This document shows, piece after piece, positions 26,384 through 34,532 of a stretch of 64,000 nucleotides of DNA. Source of the stretch: Rothia mucilaginosa (GTDB lineage Bacteria; Actinomycetota; Actinomycetes; Actinomycetales; Micrococcaceae). The position numbers were made by a program, and so were the translations under genes. The stretch is from NCBI RefSeq assembly GCF_001548235.1, contig NZ_AP014938.1, positions 1,178,001 through 1,242,000 on the forward strand. The letters are read 5' to 3'. Within the stretch, counting starts at the first letter, position 1; every line of letters begins with the position of its first letter. The notes under the pieces are model-generated. The model saw only the letters and a list, made by a program, of their open reading frames with translations, had not been told where the DNA came from and did not search any database.

Positions 26384-26525
26384 AAACAAAAACGGTGGGG
26401 GTCGATTTCTCGACCCCCACCGGAACGTTTAGGGATGTCGGGTTGGGAGCGCCTCTCGGCGGAAGGCCGCTCGAAGCGGCTAAAGATTTGGAGCCCGGGG
26501 CTACCTATTAGCAACCCGACATCTT
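26384..26525 (-). ncRNA. Structured RNA with intrinsic terminator (candidate riboswitch or sRNA)
   Basis: On the minus strand a strong promoter (26532-26561) would start RNA at about 26525. The RNA is closed by a perfect 12-bp stem (26523-26512 with 26445-26434). The enclosed 66 bases can form three small hairpins, the clearest a 6-bp stem with CGA/TCG loop at 26465-26479. A textbook terminator follows: 13-bp stem (26422-26410 with 26405-26393), GAAA loop, then TTTTTGTTT. The 3' strand of the closing stem (26440-26432) can instead pair with the 5' arm of the terminator (26418-26411), seven pairs with a two-base bulge, as in riboswitches. The DUF47-PiT operon begins 165 bases downstream. It matches no RNA family I can recall, including 6S, SRP, T-box or the common riboswitches. 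Confidence 0.65.
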
Positions 26526-26531
26526 GTAATT

Positions 26532-26561
26532 ATTATCCACCTGCACCCGGCACAGAGTCAA
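26532..26561 (-). promoter_or_regulatory. Strong promoter of the structured RNA
   Basis: On the minus strand TTGACT (26561-26556), an 18-base spacer, and GATAAT (26537-26532). This is the best -35/-10 pair I see in the window. The predicted start falls at the first base of the closing stem. Confidence 0.72.
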
Positions 26562-26633
26562 TTAGAAACAGGCTTTTCACGCCTCTGCGACTCAATGTGG
26601 AACCTGTGCCAATTCGCGGCACGAACCCGCATT

Positions 26634-26647
26634 TTTAGGCGCCTAAA
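26634..26647. repeat. 14-bp perfect palindrome
   Basis: TTTAGGCGCCTAAA lies just beyond the stop codon of the minus-strand gene at 26660, where it may be a weak terminator, and about 75 bases upstream of the RNA promoter. Confidence 0.4.
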
Positions 26648-26659
26648 CGTTGCAGAAGA

Positions 26660-27448
26660 CTAGAATGCTTCGAGGTTGGTCTGTGTTTTTTCCTGTGCAG
26701 ATTTTTCCTGCGCAGAATCAGCCGCCGAAGCCCCGTTAGCCTGCTGACCAGCCTCAACGGCACGCAACTGGGCGGCGACCACCTCCAAATCGTGCGCGAT
26801 CTGCTCCATCTGCTGAGCTTGACGAGGCAGACGAGCACGACGCTCCACCGCCTCACGCTTCACCTCGTGGCTACCCGGAACCGAACTATCCTGCCCGGCA
26901 GAGCGCGCATAATCGGTGCGAATACCCAATGCCACCACGTGCGCAAACGCCGCGCAACGTTCCATCGCAATATCCATATCGCCGGTGTACAGGCCCGCCA
27001 GAATCTCATCAATCGTGCGGACCACCTCATCGGCACTCGGCGGGTCGGGAACACCCGCCACCACGTGCGAACGGTAATCCTCCGCCATGCCCAGCTCAAA
27101 AGCGCGGCTCACCCCGCGCGGCGAACGATGCACCACATCCCGTAGCCAGTACATACGCCACAGCGCACCCGGCAGGGAGTGGGCGCTCGCGTGCGACCAG
27201 AGTTCGGCGAGCATCTCAATACCGTAGTCGTCGGTGAAGCTGACGAGCCGTTCGGTCATCTGCTCGTCGGTGCCGCGTCCGCGCATCAGCAGGATGCGTG
27301 CGGAGGCGTGCGCCGCCTCTTCGCGTGCGGCGGGGTCCATGCCGCCTTCGTGGCGTTCAAATTTCTCGGCGGAGTAGAGGACGGGTCGGTGGTGGGTGCG
27401 GTGACGTGAGCGCCCGGAGGCGCCGGTTGATATTGCGGGTGTAGACAT
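26660..27448 (-). CDS. Conserved actinobacterial protein of unknown function
   Basis: The 262-residue soluble, mainly helical protein has a Ser/Arg/His-rich N-terminus, a central region with the segments SHASAHSLPGALWRMYWLRD and DPPSADEVVRTIDEILAGLYTGD, and a charged tail with a coiled-coil look. I recognise this type as an actinobacterial hypothetical often found beside tRNA-Lys, but not its function. The start at 27448 is chosen because TACACT lies ten bases before it (27464-27459) and GGAA at eight; longer starts reach 27511. It diverges from tRNA-Lys. Confidence 0.75.
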   Translation of the reverse strand: MSTPAISTGASGRSRHRTHHRPVLYSAEKFERHEGGMDPAAREEAAHASARILLMRGRGTDEQMTERLVSFTDDYGIEMLAELWSHASAHSLPGALWRMYWLRDVVHRSPRGVSRAFELGMAEDYRSHVVAGVPDPPSADEVVRTIDEILAGLYTGDMDIAMERCAAFAHVVALGIRTDYARSAGQDSSVPGSHEVKREAVERRARLPRQAQQMEQIAHDLEVVAAQLRAVEAGQQANGASAADSAQEKSAQEKTQTNLEAF

Positions 27449-27535
27449 AGGATTTTCCAGTGTACCGTTCATTGGCTGGGAGCCGGTAGTGTATAGTATT
27501 TCTATCTGCACACTTTCAGTTTTGTGTGGATAGGA

Positions 27536-27608
27536 GCGCCTTTAGCTCAGTCGGTAGAGCTACGGACTTTTAATCCGCAGGTCGTGGGTTCGAGCCCCAC
27601 AGGGCGCA
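27536..27608 (+). tRNA. tRNA-Lys (anticodon TTT)
   Basis: A full cloverleaf: acceptor GCGCCTT with AGGGCGC, D arm GCTC...GAGC, anticodon loop CTTTTAA, T arm GTGGG-TTCGAGC-CCCAC. CCA is not encoded. A TATAGT at about 27492 may be its -10. Confidence 0.97.
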
Positions 27609-27611
27609 CTA

Positions 27612-27654
27612 GCCGACCCGTCGCCTCCCGCTTTGCGGGGGTCGGCGGGTTTTT
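27612..27654 (+). terminator. Terminator after tRNA-Lys
   Basis: An 8-bp stem GCCGACCC (27612-27619) with GGGTCGGC (27639-27646) enclosing a smaller hairpin, followed by GGGTTTTT. Confidence 0.75.
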
Positions 27655-27777
27655 GCGTCTTCACCCTTATGCGCGGGGTTTACCCCGTGCCTATCCCGTG
27701 TGGTGGGGCGTGTCCTGCCGGGTTTGCCTGGCAGTTTTTGATTCGTGTACGTTGACCCGAAAAGATGAGGAAACCCC

Positions 27778-28287
27778 GTGAGCGTCACCATTAAGAACCC
27801 CGAAGAAATCACGATTCTTGCCACCGGCGGCACGATCGATAAGTTCTATTCGGTGGCGGGCACCATGGATATTGGTGAGCCTGCCGCTAAGGACCTGCTA
27901 GACCGCGTGATTACCGATATCCGTTTTGATATTCACCCGCTGATTGGCAAGGACAGCCTGGACATGACCGATGAGGATCGTGCCGAGCTGACCGAGGCGC
28001 TGAATGCTGTCACTAACGACCAGGTGCTCATCACCCACGGCACCGACACCATGCCGGAGACTGCCCGCTACCTGGTCGAGCACGCTGACCTGGGCGATAA
28101 GGTTGTGGTGCTGACAGGTGCGATGCAGCCCGCCGTGATGGCTCGTTCGGATGCCGGCTTCAACCTGGGTGCCGCTATTGCCGCCCTGAACCTGCTGGAG
28201 CCGGGCGTGTACATCAGCATGAGCGGTCGTATTTTCCCTGCTGAGAGCGTGCGTAAGGACCGCTCTCGCGGTATTTTTGAGGGCTAA
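27778..28287 (+). CDS. Short asparaginase-domain protein
   Basis: The 169-residue protein corresponds to the N-terminal catalytic domain of type I/II asparaginases. Both active-site threonine motifs are present: ILATGGTID (T19) and LITHGTDTMPET. SDAGFNLGAAIAAL follows. The C-terminal domain of the usual 320-residue enzyme is missing, and no remnant is seen downstream. Short stand-alone forms of this domain occur elsewhere, so it may be intact. Start GTG at 27778 with AGGAAA before it. The next gene begins one base after the stop, so they are probably co-transcribed. Confidence 0.85.
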   Translation: MSVTIKNPEEITILATGGTIDKFYSVAGTMDIGEPAAKDLLDRVITDIRFDIHPLIGKDSLDMTDEDRAELTEALNAVTNDQVLITHGTDTMPETARYLVEHADLGDKVVVLTGAMQPAVMARSDAGFNLGAAIAALNLLEPGVYISMSGRIFPAESVRKDRSRGIFEG

Positions 28288-28288
28288 G

Positions 28289-28978
28289 ATGGCTGATTCC
28301 GCTCATATGCGGCGGGGTGAACCGGTTTCTGCTGCTGAGCTTGCGCAGGTGGAGGGGTCCTCGGATCTTGTGCCGCAGGAGCGTATGTCCCAGGAGAGTA
28401 TGTCGCAGGCGCAGCTTATGCAGCTGCAAGCTATTGAGGAGCTACAGCAGCAGGCTGACGAGTTCTGGAATGTCACCAGTGATTACCCGCTGCCGGCTAA
28501 GAACCTGTACCTGGTGCGTGTGCTACTGCTGGTCGTGCCCTCGCTGCTCATTGTCTATTACTTCATCCGCGTCACGCTTTTCCCGATTGGTGCGGTGCCG
28601 CTGGTCTACCTGGTGATGCATATGTGGCTTGCCATGATTTACCGGGCGAACCGTTCGGTGAAGCTGGTGTGGCTGGCGAATGTGGCATCCGGGGTTGCGG
28701 CTACCATCATGACGGCGTTCTTCACCTATGTACTCGTGACCCTGCACGGCCCGCAGACGCTGCTAGACCGTGTGGGCGTGTTCTATACGGTGAGCCTGCT
28801 GACGGTCATGGCGTCGTTTGCGTTGGAGGTTCTGTTCTCGCTGTTCTATAGTTTGGCGGTTCGTAGGAGCCTGCGCCGTAGCAAGCGGAAGAAGGCGGAG
28901 GAAGAGCACCAGAATGCAGAAGAGCAGAAGGTAGCAGAGCCGAATGCGGAGGCTTCGCGTGTAGCGGAGCAGAGCTAA
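28289..28978 (+). CDS. Four-helix membrane protein, function unknown
   Basis: The 229-residue protein has a Gln/Met-rich N-terminal region (SQESMSQAQLMQLQAIEEL), four membrane segments (about 72-175) and a Lys/Arg/Glu-rich coiled C-terminus. The ATG at 28289 is preferred over a start at 28277 that lies inside the upstream gene. It begins a row of membrane protein genes reaching 34410, all with a polar N-terminus, four hydrophobic helices and a basic tail. No family name is recognised. Confidence 0.75.
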   Translation: MADSAHMRRGEPVSAAELAQVEGSSDLVPQERMSQESMSQAQLMQLQAIEELQQQADEFWNVTSDYPLPAKNLYLVRVLLLVVPSLLIVYYFIRVTLFPIGAVPLVYLVMHMWLAMIYRANRSVKLVWLANVASGVAATIMTAFFTYVLVTLHGPQTLLDRVGVFYTVSLLTVMASFALEVLFSLFYSLAVRRSLRRSKRKKAEEEHQNAEEQKVAEPNAEASRVAEQS

Positions 28979-29169
28979 CGCACACCGACGGGCGGGCGAA
29001 TCCCCGCGCATCCGCGCCTCTGCCGGGTGATGCCTGAGGGGTGTTGATGGGGTGATAAGTGGCGGTGTGACACGCTCTCAACGATGCCCAGCCACTGCTC
29101 AGATTCCCTTAAAGTACGCGTGATACGGTAGAGACAGAAACACGACCCGCACCTGCCAGGAGGCCACTC

Positions 29170-29973
29170 ATGGGCGCTACACACCTGAACACAGATGCCG
29201 CTTCATCCGCAGAACACCCGGATGAAGATATCAGTATGCAGACCCGCTTTCAGGCGCCTATCCGTCACGTGACTCCTGCCACGCCGGAGGTGTCCGTTCC
29301 GCTGAACGCGCCGCCTGTGGTGACGGGCTCGCATCCGGTTATTTCGGCGACTTCTACCGTCATCATTCAGGATGGTACGAACCCGCCGATTGTGGTGCGT
29401 ACGCATCCGACGGGTCCTCTACCGCCGTTCCCGGGGCAGGGGCAGCTGCCCGCTTTTCTGCGCACCTACACCGCTGATGAGGTGAAGGAACGCAAACAGA
29501 AGCTCAAGAAGAACCTGCTGGTCCGCGCCGTTATTCTGTGCATTTTGAGCATCGTTGAAGGCCTCATTATCTCCCAGTACACGCAGCCGTTGGCGATTTG
29601 CTTTGGTTTTGTGGCGGCGCTTTACCTGGTGGTTCAGATGTGGCCGCTGATGCGCCCTCCGCGTGATTCGGCGGACGCCTCCGTGTATAGCGTTTGGGCT
29701 ATCTGCTCCCTGATTGGGTTTGTTGCGGTGGGGCTGGTGCTTTCACCGATTACGTTCCTGCTGCTGATGCTCGACTGGGCTGGGGTTTCGATGGGGCTTG
29801 ACCCCCTGCTGATACTTGTTGTCTTGGGCTTGGTCTGGTTGAGCGAGGTCGGTTTATCGTTGCTGACCATTTACCGCTTCAACAACTTGCGAATTGCGAT
29901 GGCGAACCGGGCAGATTCTCCGTTGCTACCTGAAAGTATTTCTGCGACGGTTGACCCGTCCACTTCTGCCTAA
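29170..29973 (+). CDS. Four-helix membrane protein, function unknown
   Basis: The 267-residue protein has a long Pro/Thr/Val-rich N-terminus (about 1-110), four hydrophobic segments (about 120-245) and a short polar tail. AGGAGG precedes the ATG. Its layout resembles the neighbouring membrane proteins, but I see no strong residue identity. The upstream 190 bases carry a possible promoter. Confidence 0.75.
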   Translation: MGATHLNTDAASSAEHPDEDISMQTRFQAPIRHVTPATPEVSVPLNAPPVVTGSHPVISATSTVIIQDGTNPPIVVRTHPTGPLPPFPGQGQLPAFLRTYTADEVKERKQKLKKNLLVRAVILCILSIVEGLIISQYTQPLAICFGFVAALYLVVQMWPLMRPPRDSADASVYSVWAICSLIGFVAVGLVLSPITFLLLMLDWAGVSMGLDPLLILVVLGLVWLSEVGLSLLTIYRFNNLRIAMANRADSPLLPESISATVDPSTSA

Positions 29974-30083
29974 AGTTTTTTGAGGCGGCGCGGTAGATGA
30001 ACGCCGCGCCGCCACCCACACACCACACACTCGCTCATACATCTTCCACACACACTATCAGCCGACATTCGAAAGATTCAGCT

Positions 30084-30677
30084 ATGTCCGCCGTCGAGTC
30101 CTCTCCGCCATCCGCTCCGAACACCACGCATCCTACGAAGCCTGCCACCCCCACTCTCGTGTCTGTGGCGGGTTGGGTTCTGCTCGCTATTGCCGTGGGT
30201 TGGCTGGTGCTGATTGGGTACACGGGTGTCACGTATGCGACGACGCAGCTGTCGCATTTTTCGACTTGGCGTGCCCAGTCGCTGGTGGAGGCGCAGGCGT
30301 ACTATCCGGTGATGTTTTTGCTGGTCAGCGCCTTCGGTAACGTGACCCTGCACGGTTTCTGCACTGTGGCGTACCTGCGTGGTTACCGTTGGGCGGCGCT
30401 GGTGCTGTCGGTGGCGTTGGCGCTGGGTGTGTTGGCATCCCTGCTGATTATGCTGGCAGTCGCGGCTCTTCTGGGTACGTTGAATGGTGCGCCGAGCCAG
30501 GATGTTGAGCTGCTGCTCAGTAGCGCCTCCCCGCTGTACACGCCGGTATATATTGCTGCACCGTACATGCTGGTGTGTGTGGTCGCGTTGGCGTTGGTGT
30601 GGTCGCGTCAGTCGCGTTCGTACATGGAAGCGCGCCGTGATTGGCGCCTGCGCCGCAGCGAGGACTACCTGATTTAG
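30084..30677 (+). CDS. Four-helix membrane protein, function unknown
   Basis: The 197-residue protein has a Pro/Thr-rich N-terminus, four hydrophobic segments (about 27-52, 77-95, 102-130, 155-175) and a basic tail (YMEARRDWRLRRSEDYLI). The ATG at 30084 is chosen; a longer frame from 29997 adds a His/Thr-rich stretch that looks non-coding. Neither start has a strong ribosome binding site. It lies in the same membrane-protein row. Confidence 0.68.
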   Translation: MSAVESSPPSAPNTTHPTKPATPTLVSVAGWVLLAIAVGWLVLIGYTGVTYATTQLSHFSTWRAQSLVEAQAYYPVMFLLVSAFGNVTLHGFCTVAYLRGYRWAALVLSVALALGVLASLLIMLAVAALLGTLNGAPSQDVELLLSSASPLYTPVYIAAPYMLVCVVALALVWSRQSRSYMEARRDWRLRRSEDYLI

Positions 30678-30756
30678 CCTTGCAGATTCTGGCTGCGGGT
30701 CCCGGACCTGCGGCTCACCGATAACTTTATTCACCCAACCACAGTTAGGATGACTC

Positions 30757-32445
30757 GTGCACCCTACTTCCGAACCTGCGCACGAATCCACATCGCAGAC
30801 TACCCCCGGCGCTGCTAAGCGCACATATGATGAGCGGGCGGCGTTTGAAGAGGCGAAAAGAAACCTCGGCATAGTCGGCGATAAGGAGCAGCAATTCGAC
30901 CGGGGAATGGCGATTCTCGGTAAAGCGTATTCCATCGCGATGATGCTCATTCTGGTGTATTTCCTCCTGGATGCGTACCAGATTATCGTTACCGCGGGCC
31001 GGAGTGTGAACATCGGCTCGTTCCTTAGCTATGCCCTGCCGAAGGTTCTGTCTGACGCTGTCTTGGTGGTGCCGTTCCTCTGGTTCGTTCTGGACTATAC
31101 CAAGTCAGGGTACGTTAATCCGCGCCGCTTGATAATGCTGTACCTTCTGCTGTGTTCCTTGAGTGGTGTTCTTGCCTTTGCCGGTGTTTTTGGTCTGGCG
31201 CAGGTGCTTTTCCCTGCATTCACTGCTTTGGATCCGGTGTCGCATCCTGCCGCTGCTTCGTCTATGGTGTCGCAGGCTCTGGTCGGGGTGATTACGGCGG
31301 GTAGCGCCGTCCTCATGTTCCTGCTGACTCGCCCTGCCGTGGGCGTGGTCCCGAGCCCCGCGGCGATTCGGAAGCAGATGCAGATCATCAAGGACAGCAT
31401 GGCGGATGATGAGGAAGAGCCGACCCGTGAGGATGTTCTTCGCCAGCTCGAGGAAGACGAGGGCCCGGTCAAAGACTCTACCGAGCAGCTGCTGCGTGAG
31501 CTCTCTGCCGATTATGCGTTGTCGAAGGACCCGGCGGAGAAGAACCGCCTGCTGGCTGAGATACAGCAGGTTCAGCGCGCCCAGAAGACGGGTGTAAAGC
31601 CTAACTTCGGAGGCGCGTCTGGCGGGTCGGATAAGCCCCAACAGGAAGCGCACGAGGGTGCGGAGGCGACCGCCGCCTCCACCGCGCCTGCCGCGCCTCA
31701 GGTGGTGCTTCCGCCCCGCCCGAAGGCGCTGCGTATCGTCATGCGATGCTTTGTCGCCATTATGGCGGTGGAAGCAACCCATAAAATCTTCCTACATATG
31801 ATTGACGAGCGTTCAGCCGGTGGCGTCGAATTATGGGTGGGTTTCATTATCCCCGGTGCAGTGCTCCTCCTCGTTGAGCACGCCATACCGATGTTTGTCC
31901 TTTGGCGACTGTGGAGGGGCCGATTCTGGGCGTATGTCGTCATCTTTATTAGCTTCGCTTATATAGCAATCAGGGGCTTGATAGATTTTGTGAACACCTT
32001 CCTGACGACTGGTTATCTTTCCCGGTTGCTGAATGGTACGCAGACGTGGAGTTCTCAGTACTACGCGGCGGCTGTGCTGTCTGAGAATGTTGCTGACACC
32101 TTGATTACGCTCCTCTCCATCCTGATAGTTGTGCTGCTCATTAGCCGTTCCACCAGGTTGTTTATGGCTACCGCGAGGTTGGCACGGATGGAAGCACGCG
32201 AACAGGTGAACGCCGGTGGCGGTCATGTCATTGGTCATCAGAGTGCAGACGCAGAAACGCGTGCTCGCCTGGAAGAGGAGCAGACACGTCGGGAAGAAAA
32301 GGAAGCTAACCGACGCGCTGAAGAAGCGGTCGCTCAGCAGTACAAGACGACCCGCCGCACGGATGCGCGGAAGAACTCCCGTAACGAACAGCGCGGCTAC
32401 AAAGATACTTCCGTGTACACCGAGGAAGGCTACCGCCTCAACTAG
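30757..32445 (+). CDS. Double-module membrane protein (paralogue A)
   Basis: The 562-residue protein seems to be two four-helix modules joined by an acidic linker. Module 1 covers about 50-195. The linker (about 200-310) is Glu/Gln/Ala-rich. Module 2 (about 320-480) starts RPKALRIVMRCFVAIMAVE and includes VLWRLWRGRFWAYVVIFIS; it aligns with both genes that follow. A charged coiled tail ends in GYRLN. Start GTG at 30757 with AGGATG upstream. Function unknown; the fused arrangement suggests that the single-module genes downstream arose by partial duplication. Confidence 0.8.
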   Translation: MHPTSEPAHESTSQTTPGAAKRTYDERAAFEEAKRNLGIVGDKEQQFDRGMAILGKAYSIAMMLILVYFLLDAYQIIVTAGRSVNIGSFLSYALPKVLSDAVLVVPFLWFVLDYTKSGYVNPRRLIMLYLLLCSLSGVLAFAGVFGLAQVLFPAFTALDPVSHPAAASSMVSQALVGVITAGSAVLMFLLTRPAVGVVPSPAAIRKQMQIIKDSMADDEEEPTREDVLRQLEEDEGPVKDSTEQLLRELSADYALSKDPAEKNRLLAEIQQVQRAQKTGVKPNFGGASGGSDKPQQEAHEGAEATAASTAPAAPQVVLPPRPKALRIVMRCFVAIMAVEATHKIFLHMIDERSAGGVELWVGFIIPGAVLLLVEHAIPMFVLWRLWRGRFWAYVVIFISFAYIAIRGLIDFVNTFLTTGYLSRLLNGTQTWSSQYYAAAVLSENVADTLITLLSILIVVLLISRSTRLFMATARLARMEAREQVNAGGGHVIGHQSADAETRARLEEEQTRREEKEANRRAEEAVAQQYKTTRRTDARKNSRNEQRGYKDTSVYTEEGYRLN

Positions 32446-32532
32446 GGCGGATGCCCCTCCCCATGGGGAGACTCTTTGCCACCCGCCCCGTGCTACAGCG
32501 CGCGAGGCAGGTGCGAAGAGAAGAAAGGAACA

Positions 32533-33405
32533 ATGATGTCAGAACGTACCCCGAAGCAGCCGTTGAACGATCCGGAGTACACGGTTCCCGAGTACAGCGT
32601 GCTGTTGCCCTCCAGCGAACCTGAAAACAGCGCGGCAGAGGGCGATGCCGTCTCCAGCAACGTAGCTTCCGGTAGCGCCGCAGACACTAGCGCGGCAGAG
32701 GACAACGCACCCGGCGGCAGCGTCTCCGAACACGCCAGCACCCCCGAGCAAACCACTACTGGCTACCGGAAGGCGACCACCGGCTACACTGCCGCCTCCG
32801 AGCAGGTAATTCCGGAGCGCCCGAAGGCTATGCGCAGCGTCATGTGGTGCGCTGCCGCCATTATCGTGCTGGGGCCCCTGAGTAATTTTCTGCCGATTCT
32901 AAGCCGGTCGTATATCGATTTTGAGATGGTGGTGAGTGTTCTCTTCTCTGCACTGGTGGTTACCCTCATCATCTCCGCCATCCCGATTTTTGTTCTCTGG
33001 AAGATCTGGGATGGCCGCGAGTGGGCGCGCATTCTTGCCATCATCTACTGCGCTCTCGCGGCTGCTAGCGGTGTGCTTATTCTTGCGGATAATTTCTCGG
33101 AGTTAAGCTCTAGAGCGGCTGCGGCGTCCAGCCTGGTGCGTATCGTGAGCGGCGTTTTTACTCTCATTCTTTACCTCCTGATGATTGTGCTGCTGACTCG
33201 TGCTCCTATTAGGACGTACACCCAAATCGTTAGCGGAGCACGTGCACTAGAACACCAGCAGATGATGTCTGAGACGAGACAGGCTGCCGGTCAGGTCCCG
33301 GCAGAACTTCGAGAACTTTTCGCTGATGACAAGGACGGCGAACGCATCTCATCAGAGAGAAACAACCCTCGCCCGCCACACCGTAGCGCTGGATGGGGCA
33401 CGTAG
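32533..33405 (+). CDS. Membrane protein (paralogue B), probably with frameshifted tail
   Basis: The 290-residue protein starts MMSERTPKQPLNDPEY, followed by a Ser/Ala/Glu-rich region and a four-helix module opening RPKAMRSVMWCAAAIIVL with FVLWKIWDGREWARILAII. It aligns with module 2 of paralogue A and with paralogue C. The frame stops at 33405, but another frame continues with SEYAEKGYRLP (33474-33506), matching the GYRLN end of paralogue A. This suggests a frameshift near 33385-33405 shortened the tail. AAAGGAA precedes the start. Confidence 0.75.
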   Translation: MMSERTPKQPLNDPEYTVPEYSVLLPSSEPENSAAEGDAVSSNVASGSAADTSAAEDNAPGGSVSEHASTPEQTTTGYRKATTGYTAASEQVIPERPKAMRSVMWCAAAIIVLGPLSNFLPILSRSYIDFEMVVSVLFSALVVTLIISAIPIFVLWKIWDGREWARILAIIYCALAAASGVLILADNFSELSSRAAAASSLVRIVSGVFTLILYLLMIVLLTRAPIRTYTQIVSGARALEHQQMMSETRQAAGQVPAELRELFADDKDGERISSERNNPRPPHRSAGWGT

Positions 33406-33600
33406 AAAGGCGCAACAACGTCAGGAGTTCCGAGGCTAGCTCTCGGAATGGCGCACGTGATGACTCGGGTACCTCTGAATACGCTGAGAAAGGGTACCGC
33501 CTTCCTGGGGTGTGGCGCGCCTCCTTATATCCTTGGGGTAAGACTCTTTAACGCCCGCCCTGTGCACTGTAACGCGGGGTGGGCGCCAGGGGAGAAAGGA

Positions 33601-34410
33601 ATGACGATGTCAGAACGTACCCCGAAGCAACCGTTGAATGACCCGGAGTACACGGTTCCCGAGTACAGTGTGCTGTTGCCCTCCGACGAGGCTGAAAATA
33701 GCACGGCAGAGAGTAACGCCGCCCCCACCAGTACCGCCCCCAGTGGCACTGCAGAGAGTAATGCGGCGGGGGACAGCGCACCCGGCGCCAGCGCCTCCGA
33801 GCAAACCACCACCGGCTACCGGGAGGCGACCGCCGGTTACGCTGTCGCCTCCGAACGTGCGGGTCGGGTACGCCCGAGGGCCCTGCGCAGTGCTAAGCGG
33901 TGCATGACCGTCATCATTATTCTGTTGCTTTTCAGGAATATTCAAACGTTCATACTCCTTAAGAATCTAACCTCCAGCTTGGGGGCGCTGTCTCTTCTCT
34001 TCACGCTGGGCTTCCCTCTCATCTTCATTTTTATCCAGGTTTTCCTCTTCTGGAAGACCTGGGAAGGGCACAGATGGGCGCACATACTTATCCTCGTGTG
34101 TAGCGCCTACGAGGTCTTGAGCCGTATGTATTGGTTTGCGCAAGATTTCTTGATGGACTCCCGCTATCTCACCTGGTTGATGGAATATTTGCAGTCCTAC
34201 GACTCTATGGACCTGGCGATTTCTCTTCTCTTGAGTACCGCGGTTGGTGTTGTCATTACTATCCTCTACATCCGGAACATTGTGTTGCTGACTCGTCCCT
34301 CTGCGTGGGCGTACACGGCTACCGGCAACACACCGCATAGCCAGGTGGTCGGTCAGAATTCGCCAGTATCTGACCCAAACTCCAACGAGGGTGGGAACCG
34401 CCTCAACTAG
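33601..34410 (+). CDS. Membrane protein (paralogue C)
   Basis: The 269-residue protein shares a 26-residue N-terminal block exactly with paralogue B (from MSERT to LLPS), while its membrane module (RPRALRSAKRCMTVIIIL; FLFWKTWEGHRWAHILIL) is much more diverged. It ends EGGNRLN, like paralogue A. AAAGGA precedes the ATG. The upstream 60 bases are also similar to those before paralogue B. A conserved head on diverging membrane parts suggests duplication with relaxed or diversifying selection on the membrane part. Confidence 0.77.
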   Translation: MTMSERTPKQPLNDPEYTVPEYSVLLPSDEAENSTAESNAAPTSTAPSGTAESNAAGDSAPGASASEQTTTGYREATAGYAVASERAGRVRPRALRSAKRCMTVIIILLLFRNIQTFILLKNLTSSLGALSLLFTLGFPLIFIFIQVFLFWKTWEGHRWAHILILVCSAYEVLSRMYWFAQDFLMDSRYLTWLMEYLQSYDSMDLAISLLLSTAVGVVITILYIRNIVLLTRPSAWAYTATGNTPHSQVVGQNSPVSDPNSNEGGNRLN

Positions 34411-34459
34411 GGCGTTTGCCCCAGACGGCACCACTATCACCAAAAGGTTTAGAGCATGA

Positions 34460-34495
34460 AAAGGGTGGGGATACCAAACGGTATCCCCACCCTTT
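34460..34495. terminator. Bidirectional terminator between paralogue C and DedA
   Basis: A perfect 16-bp stem (34460-34475 with 34480-34495) with an AAAC loop. A-rich 5' and T-rich 3' arms allow function on both strands between convergent genes. Confidence 0.85.
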
Positions 34496-34532
34496 CTCAT
34501 CCCCGGCTCAGCAGCCGAGAAGGACTCACGTA

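Noticed and set aside
26248..26514. 88-codon frame over the structured RNA region
   Set aside because: It has no ribosome binding site and crosses the terminator hairpin; the promoter-structure-terminator order explains the sequence better.
33448..33600. N-terminal extension of paralogue C
   Set aside because: The extension is in a different frame from the paralogous tail remnant and lacks a ribosome binding site; the ATG at 33601 has a good site and matches paralogue B.
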